Shown: positions 1-5,590 of the stretch, one piece after another
Numbering within the stretch: position 1 is the first letter of the stretch
How the letters are laid out: the number at the start of each line of letters is the position of its first letter
Assembly: GCA_964420375.1 (NCBI GenBank)
Contig: CAYQTK010000253.1
Coordinates: 1-5,624, forward strand
Reading direction: 5' to 3'
Origin: CAYQTK01 sp964420375
GTDB lineage: Bacteria; RBG-13-61-14; DATKZS01
Length of the DNA stretch: 5,624 nt
Notes under the pieces: generated by a model
What the model was told of the DNA's origin: nothing
The model's database searches: none
Seen by the model: the letters and a program-made list of their open reading frames with translations, nothing else
Position numbers and translations under genes: made by a program

Positions 1-93
1 ACACGGCAAAAAAGAAGAGTCAAATCCGGAACCCCCTTCTATGTCGCAGGCCCGAAATTTGCCGTAGCCTTCGTTTTGGGTTACATTACTCAT
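1..93 (-). CDS. Start of an unidentified leftward gene (partial)
   Basis: The first 31 codons of a minus-strand reading frame are visible, beginning MSNVTQNEGYGKFRACDIEG, with no stop before the window edge. It is too short for an open-frame scan, but its control signals are strong. A consensus AAGGAGG SD (110-104) lies 10 nt before the ATG at 93, and an extended -10 promoter (144-136) lies about 45 nt upstream of the ATG. I do not recognise the family. The visible part is polar, with many glycines and two cysteines, and has no signal peptide or membrane segment. It is divergent from the arginine decarboxylase gene, so shared regulation is possible but unproven. I am fairly confident that a gene starts here; its function is unknown. 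Confidence 0.65.
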   Translation of the reverse strand, partial: MSNVTQNEGYGKFRACDIEGGSGFDSSFLPC

Positions 94-103
94 TGTCGGT
101 GGT

Positions 104-110
104 CCTCCTT
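104..110 (-). promoter_or_regulatory. Shine-Dalgarno site of the leftward gene
   Basis: On the minus strand this reads AAGGAGG, a full match to the anti-SD core, 10 nt before the ATG at 93. It sits at the edge of the 95-104 arm of an inverted repeat, so it could be masked if the opposite arm were ever in the same transcript. Confidence 0.65.
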
Positions 111-135
111 ATTTTTATTTTTAGAAATTGAGCTG

Positions 136-144
136 ATTATATCA
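136..144 (-). promoter_or_regulatory. Extended -10 promoter for the leftward gene
   Basis: On the minus strand the bases read TGATATAAT, a perfect extended -10 (TGn plus TATAAT). The -35 region 16-18 bp upstream (around 158-165) is a poor match to TTGACA, which is usual for extended -10 promoters. Transcription would begin near 128-130, giving an A/T-rich leader of about 36 nt that ends in the consensus SD and the ATG at 93. The element also forms part of a short palindrome, CTGAT-TAT-ATCAG (133-145). Confidence 0.6.
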
Positions 145-173
145 GGCTCGCCGGAGACCACCGACTTTTACCT

Positions 174-189
174 ATTATCTGATTATCTG
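174..189. repeat. Tandem 8-bp repeat in the divergent control region
   Basis: ATTATCTG occurs twice back to back (174-181 and 182-189), followed by ATCTC. It brings two CTGAT motifs (179-183, 187-191) into the same intergenic DNA as the CTGAT/ATCAG pair at 133-145. The repeats could be regulator sites for either divergent gene, or may simply be low-complexity A/T-rich DNA. Confidence 0.35.
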
Positions 190-259
190 ATCTCAATCAT
201 GATGACATAACCAACGGGAACTAAATAGCCGCGGCCTTGTCAGCGCCGCTTGAAGTACC

Positions 260-269
260 GGAGGAGGGG
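260..269 (+). promoter_or_regulatory. Strong SD that fixes the TTG start of pdaD
   Basis: GGAGGAGGGG ends 7 nt before the TTG at 277, which is ideal spacing. It abuts an out-of-frame ATG (270-272) that gives only a 17-codon frame and has no room for ribosome placement. TTG is therefore the start. No convincing -35/-10 pair for pdaD was found in the 94-259 gap. Confidence 0.75.
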
Positions 270-276
270 ATGAGAT

Positions 277-822
277 TTGATACCCAAAAAAGTTTTTTTT
301 ACCAAGGGGGTGGGCGTACATAAAGATAAGCTGCAAAGCTACGAGATGGCTCTTCGTAACGCCGGGATAGCGACCTGTAACCTGGTGCATGTATCGAGCA
401 TCTTACCGCCCAAGTGCAAAATAATCAGCCCTAAAAACGGCATATCCAAGATAAACCCCGGCGAGATAACCTACTGCGTAATGGCCAAGAACTCGACCAA
501 CGAGCCCAACCGGCTCCTGGCAGCGGCAGTTGGTCTGGCCTATCCAAAGGACCATTCCACTTACGGTTACTTATCCGAGCATCATTCTTTCGGTGAGAAA
601 AAACAGGTTGCTGGAGATTATGCTGAAGACCTTGCAGCCACCATGCTGGCCACCACCTTGGGCATCCCCTTTGACCCGGACACCTGCTGGGAAGAAAGGG
701 AACAGGTCTACCGGATGAGCGGAAAAATCATTGATTCGAGGAGCATCACCCAGACCGCCCGCGGAGACAAGCTGGGCAAATGGACGTCCGTGCTGGCGGC
801 GGCAGTGTTTGTTGTGGAGTAA
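277..822 (+). CDS. pdaD: Pyruvoyl-dependent arginine decarboxylase (proenzyme)
   Basis: This cytoplasmic enzyme converts L-arginine to agmatine and CO2 using a covalently bound pyruvoyl group instead of PLP. The proenzyme cleaves itself between two serines, and the second serine becomes the pyruvoyl cap of the alpha chain. Here the site is Ser40-Ser41 in HVSSILPP, which should give a beta chain of about 40 residues and an alpha chain of about 141. Other family features are the N-terminal VFFTKGVGVHKDKL block, the LRNAGI helix, the AYPKD turn, and Glu101 in SEHHSFG at the position of the catalytic glutamate of the Methanocaldococcus enzyme (Glu109). The length of 181 aa is normal for bacterial members. 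The start is TTG, supported by GGAGGAGGGG 7 nt upstream. The agmatinase gene follows after about 22 bp, clearly an operon. Codons 4-8 include runs of A6 and T8 (286-300), where sequencing errors or slippage are most likely. Confidence 0.93.
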   Translation: MIPKKVFFTKGVGVHKDKLQSYEMALRNAGIATCNLVHVSSILPPKCKIISPKNGISKINPGEITYCVMAKNSTNEPNRLLAAAVGLAYPKDHSTYGYLSEHHSFGEKKQVAGDYAEDLAATMLATTLGIPFDPDTCWEEREQVYRMSGKIIDSRSITQTARGDKLGKWTSVLAAAVFVVE

Positions 823-844
823 AGCCCGTCAGGAAAACATGACA

Positions 845-1711
845 ATGCAAAACCAATGGTTCGGAATCGATCCCCCCTTTTGCGACTACGGCAAATCAAA
901 GGCGGTAATAATCCCTGCTCCTTATGAGGGAACTGTAAGCTACGGCACGGGCGCGTCTCTTGGTCCGGAAGCCATACGCGCGGCATCGGAATACGTGGAG
1001 TCGTGGAGTACAGTCCTCGAATCAGAGCCGTTTCGCATCGGCATACATGGCCGGAAGCCGCTTTCCATGCCGGAGGACCCCTGGCAAGCCGCACTTAAAG
1101 TAAAAGCCGCTGTAGGAGAAGAGATGGAGACCGGCAGGCGTCCGGTGACTGTTGGCGGAGAACATTCCTTGACCGTGGGGCCGGTATCAGCGGCGCTCGA
1201 GCGATACCCGCAGCTCTCGGTCCTGCAACTCGACGCTCATGCCGACCTGCGCGACGAGTACACCGGCACCAGGTTCTCTCACGCATGTGTTATGCGCAGG
1301 ATAGCCGAACTGGGAGCCGGGTTCGTACAGGCGGGGGTAAGGAGCATGTCCGCCCGCGAAAAACAATGGCTGGCGGACAACAACCGGGAGGTCATCACCG
1401 TCCGCCAAATCCGGGAGGACCCCGCTTGGATCGAGGCCGCCCTTCAAGGACTCTCCAGCCAGGTCTATCTAACCTTTGACGTGGACGTTCTCGATCCCTC
1501 GCAGATGCCGGGTACGGGAGCGCCCGAGCCGGGGGGTATCTTCTATGACCAGGCCATTGACCTGGTGCTGGCCCTTCGAGATTCCGGGAAAGAAATTATC
1601 GGACTAGACATGATGGAGTTCGCGCCGGTGCCCGGTCTCCACCACGCCGACTTTCTGGCGGCATCTCTTCTTTACACCATGATAGGAGCGTTCTGGGGCT
1701 CTAATCCCTGA
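845..1711 (+). CDS. speB: Agmatinase (ureohydrolase family)
   Basis: This enzyme hydrolyses agmatine to putrescine and urea with a binuclear manganese centre, taking the product of the preceding decarboxylase. Numbering from the ATG at 845 (288 aa), the ligand set is complete: His107 in GGEHS, Asp130, His132 and Asp134 in DAHADLRDEY, and Asp212 and Asp214 in FDVDVLDPS. The acidic residue of the last motif is Glu258 in MMEFAPVPG. The N-terminal APYEGTVSYGTGASLGPEAIR block is also typical of the family. AGGA at 831-834 lies 10 nt before ATG 845 and only 4 nt before ATG 839, so 845 is slightly preferred; starting at 839 would add Met-Thr. The frame stays open back to 731, but that part overlaps pdaD and carries no family sequence. 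Arginase or another ureohydrolase is possible by fold, but the SHACVMRR segment and the operon partner make agmatinase most likely. The last 11 bp overlap the end of the convergent gene. Confidence 0.93.
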   Translation: MQNQWFGIDPPFCDYGKSKAVIIPAPYEGTVSYGTGASLGPEAIRAASEYVESWSTVLESEPFRIGIHGRKPLSMPEDPWQAALKVKAAVGEEMETGRRPVTVGGEHSLTVGPVSAALERYPQLSVLQLDAHADLRDEYTGTRFSHACVMRRIAELGAGFVQAGVRSMSAREKQWLADNNREVITVRQIREDPAWIEAALQGLSSQVYLTFDVDVLDPSQMPGTGAPEPGGIFYDQAIDLVLALRDSGKEIIGLDMMEFAPVPGLHHADFLAASLLYTMIGAFWGSNP

Positions 1712-3317
1712 TCCTCCGGAGGTCTCTTTCCGCAAGCCTTCTGACGTAATGATGGCGAGGAAGGGACTCGATCAGCTCGACAAGCAATGACTTTGCACGT
1801 TTGAGCTCTCCTTCCGCTATGAGGGACACTGCCAGGTTGCGCTTGTACATGGGATTGTCGCGGTCCAGGTTATGAGCTCTTTGCGCTGCCCGCTTGGCTT
1901 CATCCGTCCGGCCTTCTTTAAGCAGACAATGGGCCATGGTGTTGTGTGCGTCGGCAAACTCCGGGTTCAAATGAACCGCGCGCTTCGAAAGGGGCAAGGC
2001 TTTCTCGCACTCCCCCTGTTTTCTGTAGTGGTCGGCCAACAGGTGCAAGGGGACATAGTAACGAGGAGATTTTTGAATTGCGTCCTTCATCATCTCCTCC
2101 TCTGAAGTCCACGTGCGTGCCCTTTTGGCGGTGTTTATCGCCAGGAACAAAGCCGCCAGGACCAGAAAAGCTGTTTTCAGACTTCTGCGCACTGCGACTC
2201 CAGTGCCCAGCTTCCACGCCGCGTATCCCGCTGTGATCGAAATTCCCGGCAACGCGAGGTAGGAGCGGTGTTCGGACCAGGGGAGGTTCAGGGATACGAG
2301 CGCGGCGGGAAGCAATGCAGCCAAATACCATGCAACTCCGCCGACCGGCACCCGGCAGCTTCGAAGCCGAATAAGCTCTGCAAAGAGCACGGCAGTGGCC
2401 GAGATAGTAAGAATAGCTGAAACCGTGAAAAACTCGCCCGGCGGGCAAGGATGATGGAAGAAGTTGAGTCCTCTTGGAAAGACCAGCAGTGCTGCCATGA
2501 TCCAGGGAAGCTGGAGCCCGGTAATAACCTGCTCGAACAGCGAGTATTCCGGACGTACCTGTTGGTGGCCGGACAGCAGACCGCCCGCGGAAAACCACAT
2601 CCGCGCTGCAATATACAAAAACGCAAAGAACAAAACCGCGGCCAATACCGCGATTGTGCGCTTTTGAAACAGGCTCCGATCTCCGCACACGATTACCAGC
2701 GGCAGCCAGACACAAAGGGCCAGAGCTCCCTCATAAGAGAAGAAAGCCGCTGCTGCACACAGCACGACGAGGGGTGCAAACCGGCCGCCCTTCCCTTCCC
2801 GGTCCGCCATGCAAACCATTGACCATACTGCAAGCATCGCAAAAAACAAGGACAGCACCACTCCGAGGGCCGAAGCATAAAGCACGGCCTGGGTCTGTAA
2901 CGGCGCCAGGGCGAAGATAAAAGCGGGGACAAAAGCACTTCTGCCCAGCCGGAAGCCCCTGCGGGCCACCAGCAACACCAGCAGGGTATTGGCCATATGG
3001 AGGACGAGCGCCAGGACATGCCAGGAAAACGCAGTGTCCGCGCCTGCCAGCCGGAGGACGGAGTTTACAGTGACGGTGAGGGGCCGATAGGGCCAGTTGC
3101 CGGGCTTGGCGCTGAAGGCCGCGGGGTCGGTAAAGAAGCAGCCGGGATCGAAGCTTAGTATGGCGGGGTTCTCTTTTATGTTGGGGATATCGTCGAACAT
3201 GAAAGGCGAGTTCACTCCGGGCATGAAGGGAACTACGGCAGCCAGGCCCAGCACAAGGGCCAGGTACCACGGCCGGAGACGGCTCAGGGCAGGGGACGGC
3301 CCGCGGTCTTCTCCCAT
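1701..3317 (-). CDS. Membrane GT-C-like protein with C-terminal TPRs (TMTC-type, short paralogue)
   Basis: This 538-aa protein has an N-terminal multi-pass membrane region (about 17-395, roughly ten hydrophobic segments), then a short linker and about three TPRs (about 417-452, 453-486, 487-520). It resembles GT-C glycosyltransferases of the PMT/TMTC kind, which transfer sugar from a lipid carrier to proteins. Shared marks are Asp42-Asp43 in FMFDDIPNIKENPA after the first membrane segment, YRPL (77-80), LHMANTLLVLL (106-116), and SEHRSYLALPG (348-358). Compared with the paralogue just upstream, the arginine of the YISARSTLLS motif is leucine here (YASALGVVLS, Leu151), and the lysine of SKE is tyrosine (SYE, Tyr195). 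Activity may therefore be altered or lost. The ATG at 3317 has its own SD, GAGGA, 7 nt upstream, inside the preceding gene, which it overlaps by 34 bp; coupled translation is likely. Donor and acceptor are unknown. The TPRs probably lie on the extracytoplasmic side, by analogy only. Confidence 0.82.
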   Translation of the reverse strand: MGEDRGPSPALSRLRPWYLALVLGLAAVVPFMPGVNSPFMFDDIPNIKENPAILSFDPGCFFTDPAAFSAKPGNWPYRPLTVTVNSVLRLAGADTAFSWHVLALVLHMANTLLVLLVARRGFRLGRSAFVPAFIFALAPLQTQAVLYASALGVVLSLFFAMLAVWSMVCMADREGKGGRFAPLVVLCAAAAFFSYEGALALCVWLPLVIVCGDRSLFQKRTIAVLAAVLFFAFLYIAARMWFSAGGLLSGHQQVRPEYSLFEQVITGLQLPWIMAALLVFPRGLNFFHHPCPPGEFFTVSAILTISATAVLFAELIRLRSCRVPVGGVAWYLAALLPAALVSLNLPWSEHRSYLALPGISITAGYAAWKLGTGVAVRRSLKTAFLVLAALFLAINTAKRARTWTSEEEMMKDAIQKSPRYYVPLHLLADHYRKQGECEKALPLSKRAVHLNPEFADAHNTMAHCLLKEGRTDEAKRAAQRAHNLDRDNPMYKRNLAVSLIAEGELKRAKSLLVELIESLPRHHYVRRLAERDLRRIRD

Positions 3318-5416
3318 TCCCGCTTCCTCGCTTCACCCTTGCCGTGCTCTAAAAGCCACTTGATCTGCTCCGCCGCCCGGCGCAGGTAATTCCCCCGCCG
3401 CGACGGGCTTGTGGAGCGTTGCCGCGAAAGGTCCAGATATGTTTTGGCAAGGAAGTCCCGGGCCTCTGCAAACTCAGGCTCTCTTTTTATGGCCTTTTTG
3501 AAGAAATCGTTCGCTTTCTCCAGGCGACTGGCACTGGCATGATATATGCCCATCCCGTAATAGGGGTAGGGGTCTTCCGGGGCTATCTCTATTCCTTTTT
3601 CAAACCATTGTCTCGATTTCTCCAGGTTGCCTTCCTCGCCCTCCAACATGCCCAGGTGGAAGTATACCTCGGACCACTCGAGACCTTTTTCCACCACGCC
3701 GGTAAGGTATTCGCGGGCGGTCTCTAAATCGCCCCGCTCCCGGGCCAGGATTCCCAGTTGCGTCTTTACGTCCGGAGAGTCCGGACGGATAGACAATGCC
3801 TTTTGATAGTGCTCCTTTGCCTTGTCCTTTTTGCCGCGGCGATGATAGACCCTTCCCAGGATGTAGTGCGCGTCCGGGCTTCTCTTTTCCATGTCAATAG
3901 CCATCATGGAGAACTTCCGGGCCTTTTCAACCTTGTCCTGCTTGAGGTATGCCATGGCCAGCTTGACGCATGATGACACCCGGATGCCCTGCGGAGCAGC
4001 ATCTGCGAGACAAAGCATTCTTAGCTGAACAGCGGCTTTCTCGTATTTTCCCTCCAAAAGATCCACGTCCCCCAGGGTCTGATGCGCAACCGAGTCGTGA
4101 GGGTTTATCCGCAGTGCCTGGAAAAGATGTTCCCGGGCATCGGCGTAGCGCTCCTCCTCCATCTCCATGCTCCCCAGCCACGTCCAGGGTGTGCTCTTTT
4201 CAGGCGCCTTTGATATCATGTCGCGCATGAGCTCTACCCCCGACTGCCACACTAGATGTCTCTTCACGGTTATGGCCGCGTTCATACCAACAACCGCGCA
4301 AAACAGGACCAGAGCGACCTGCTTTTTAAAGCCTTCGTCTTTGAAAAACATGTCCGAAAAGAATATCAAAACCACGATGATGCCCAGCAGAGGAAGATAC
4401 ATCCTTTCGATGCTGGCCACCAGGAACAAGGGGACGAGGCTCGAGGTGGGAAGTAGACAGATTATGACAAACAAGATCCCGAAACCAACCTGCGGAGATT
4501 TCCGCAGGCTCAACAAGGCAAAGAGAAGAACGAAAAAAATTCCCAAAAGGGATGCCATGGTCGTGAAGTTAAAAGGATCATCAACCAGCGGCTTGTCCAG
4601 CATAAGGGTCAGGTTCACCGGAAAGAAAGTCTTGGAAAGATAATAGAAAAACACCTCCGGCTGAGTGAGAAGATAGGAAACGTGCGAGACCGGCCCGCTT
4701 GAAAAGGGGTTATCAAATATAATAAACCGGAAAAACGGGTATGCGGCCATAATAATTACAGAGGGAAAATACACTTGCCAGCGGGACCGGAGCCTTACAC
4801 CCTTTTGCCTGCCCCAACTGACATCATAGAAAATGACGAGCAAGGGAAGGATATAAGCTATCTCCTTGCTCAAAAGCGCAATCATGTAAAGGACCGCAAG
4901 CAATATGCCCTGGGCATAAGCGGGCATCTTTTTTCTCTCGCCGGTTGTGACGAGAAGGGCGATGAGCATGAAGAAAACCGAAAGCAGCGTGGAGCGGGCG
5001 CTGATGTAGCCTGCGCTGATGTGCTGAATGGCGGCCACCGACCAGAACGTCGCGCCCGCGCCCGCCTTGTTCCAGCTTCCAGTCCAGCGCCATAAGAGCG
5101 AGAGCACCAATAAGGAGTTGAAGATATGGAGCGCAAGGTTCAACGCCCGGAAGGCCATAGGGTTTGATCCCGAGACGGCATACGTCAAGGCGTGGGTGAT
5201 CATGAGTACGGGCCGGTACATGCCTTCCCCGGACCGGCCGGAAAAAAGCGAGGGGTCTTTAAAAAAAGCGCTGATGTTCGAAAGCGACTCGACTGCCGGG
5301 TTTTCGTTTATATGATGGAAGTCATCGAACTGGAAGGGTATCCACAACGAAGGAAGATGAACCGCAACAGCCAGAAACAATACCGCCGGGTACCACAGGA
5401 CCCACTTTTTCAGCAT
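3284..5416 (-). CDS. Membrane GT-C-like protein with C-terminal TPR array (TMTC-type, long paralogue)
   Basis: Starting at ATG 5416, this is a 710-aa protein with 10-12 hydrophobic segments (about 4-385) followed by 7-8 TPRs (about 408-650) and a basic tail. It looks like a bacterial relative of TMTC/PMT-type GT-C glycosyltransferases, proposed to glycosylate proteins outside the cytoplasm from a polyprenyl-phosphate sugar. Motifs are Asp31-Asp32 in FQFDDFHHINENPA after the first membrane segment, MYRPVL (about 66-71), LHIFNSLLVL, YISARSTLLS with Arg141, SKE (Lys184-Glu185), and SIERMYLPLLG with Glu337-Arg338. The TPRs are canonical, for example AHYILGRVYHRRGKKDKAKE. The frame is open back to a TTG at 5479, but that TTG is the -35 element of a good promoter, so it cannot be in the message. 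ATG 5440 and 5434 would be nearly leaderless and lack a usable SD. ATG 5416 has a weak GAG 6 nt upstream and starts right before the first membrane segment. First gene of a two-gene operon with its paralogue. The sugar and the target proteins cannot be told from sequence. Confidence 0.83.
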   Translation of the reverse strand: MLKKWVLWYPAVLFLAVAVHLPSLWIPFQFDDFHHINENPAVESLSNISAFFKDPSLFSGRSGEGMYRPVLMITHALTYAVSGSNPMAFRALNLALHIFNSLLVLSLLWRWTGSWNKAGAGATFWSVAAIQHISAGYISARSTLLSVFFMLIALLVTTGERKKMPAYAQGILLAVLYMIALLSKEIAYILPLLVIFYDVSWGRQKGVRLRSRWQVYFPSVIIMAAYPFFRFIIFDNPFSSGPVSHVSYLLTQPEVFFYYLSKTFFPVNLTLMLDKPLVDDPFNFTTMASLLGIFFVLLFALLSLRKSPQVGFGILFVIICLLPTSSLVPLFLVASIERMYLPLLGIIVVLIFFSDMFFKDEGFKKQVALVLFCAVVGMNAAITVKRHLVWQSGVELMRDMISKAPEKSTPWTWLGSMEMEEERYADAREHLFQALRINPHDSVAHQTLGDVDLLEGKYEKAAVQLRMLCLADAAPQGIRVSSCVKLAMAYLKQDKVEKARKFSMMAIDMEKRSPDAHYILGRVYHRRGKKDKAKEHYQKALSIRPDSPDVKTQLGILARERGDLETAREYLTGVVEKGLEWSEVYFHLGMLEGEEGNLEKSRQWFEKGIEIAPEDPYPYYGMGIYHASASRLEKANDFFKKAIKREPEFAEARDFLAKTYLDLSRQRSTSPSRRGNYLRRAAEQIKWLLEHGKGEARKREWEKTAGRPLP
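3325..3329 (-). promoter_or_regulatory. SD of the short TPR paralogue, inside the upstream gene
   Basis: On the minus strand this reads GAGGA, 7 nt before ATG 3317, and lies within the last codons of the preceding gene. It supports the 34-bp overlapping start rather than a later Met. Confidence 0.6.
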
Positions 5417-5450
5417 TGCTTTCTCGAAGGGCATCTCCATATCGTAAACA

Positions 5451-5479
5451 ATAATAGAAGCGTGCCCGGAAGCAGTCAA
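5451..5479 (-). promoter_or_regulatory. Sigma70-type promoter of the TPR membrane protein operon
   Basis: On the minus strand there is TTGACT (5479-5474, 5 of 6 consensus), a 17-bp spacer, then TATTAT (5456-5451, 5 of 6 consensus). Transcription should start near 5442-5445. The message would then begin only a few bases before ATG 5440 and about 28 nt before ATG 5416. This argues against the TTG at 5479 as a start codon. Confidence 0.65.
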
Positions 5480-5567
5480 ACCGTTTAGCTTTACGACTTC
5501 TGCAGCTCATGTATTTTATAAGATAATTCTTCGTCAGAAGTGTTTGTCTGGAACTAGTGCTTGTTGC

Positions 5568-5590
5568 GAAAACTCCGTTTTAGGAGTGCG
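5568..5590 (-). terminator. Weak hairpin with short T run, possible terminator of a gene entering from the right
   Basis: Read leftward, ACTCC (5587-5583) and GGAGT (5576-5572) form a 5-bp stem around a 6-nt loop, followed by TTTTC. The order of stem then T run fits leftward termination of a gene beyond the window. The stem is short and only half G/C-paired, so it is at best a weak terminator. Confidence 0.2.

Larger units (their letters stand above)
95..165. repeat. 10-bp inverted repeat flanking the leftward promoter
   Basis: GTCGGTGGTC at 95-104 is the exact reverse complement of GACCACCGAC at 156-165. Allowing one bulged base, three more pairs extend the match inward. The arm centres are 61 bp apart, and the symmetry axis (about 130) coincides with the predicted start of transcription. 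One arm covers the -35 region and the other touches the SD. It could be a pair of operator half-sites for a dimeric or looping regulator. If transcription started upstream of 165, it could instead be an RNA stem masking the SD. Confidence 0.5.

Noticed and set aside
231..249. GCGGC/GCCGC hairpin in the pdaD leader as a regulatory RNA
   Set aside because: It has only five pairs around a 9-nt loop, no T run and no link to a known riboswitch fold.
270..323. ATG at 270 as the start of a small gene or of pdaD
   Set aside because: It is out of frame with pdaD, stops after 17 codons and abuts the SD with no spacing.
731..844. Long N-terminal extension of agmatinase starting at 731
   Set aside because: It overlaps the end of the decarboxylase gene, shows no ureohydrolase sequence and has no suitable SD. 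The family N-terminus begins after the ATGs at 839/845.
708..1094. 128-codon minus-strand frame opposite pdaD and speB
   Set aside because: It is antisense to two well-supported enzymes, with no SD or recognisable domain.
1713..1722. CCTCCGGAGG palindrome just after the speB stop, as a terminator
   Set aside because: It is a perfect palindrome, but with no loop it folds to only about 3 bp, it lacks a T run, and it lies in the coding end of the convergent gene.
1918..2715. 265-codon minus-strand frame
   Set aside because: It lies wholly inside the TPR membrane gene in another frame, has no domain or hydrophobic pattern and is arginine/serine/proline-rich, as expected of a shadow of GC-rich coding DNA.
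2731..3336. 201-codon minus-strand frame
   Set aside because: It is a shadow of the same TPR gene, with arginine- and proline-rich low-complexity translation and no family features.
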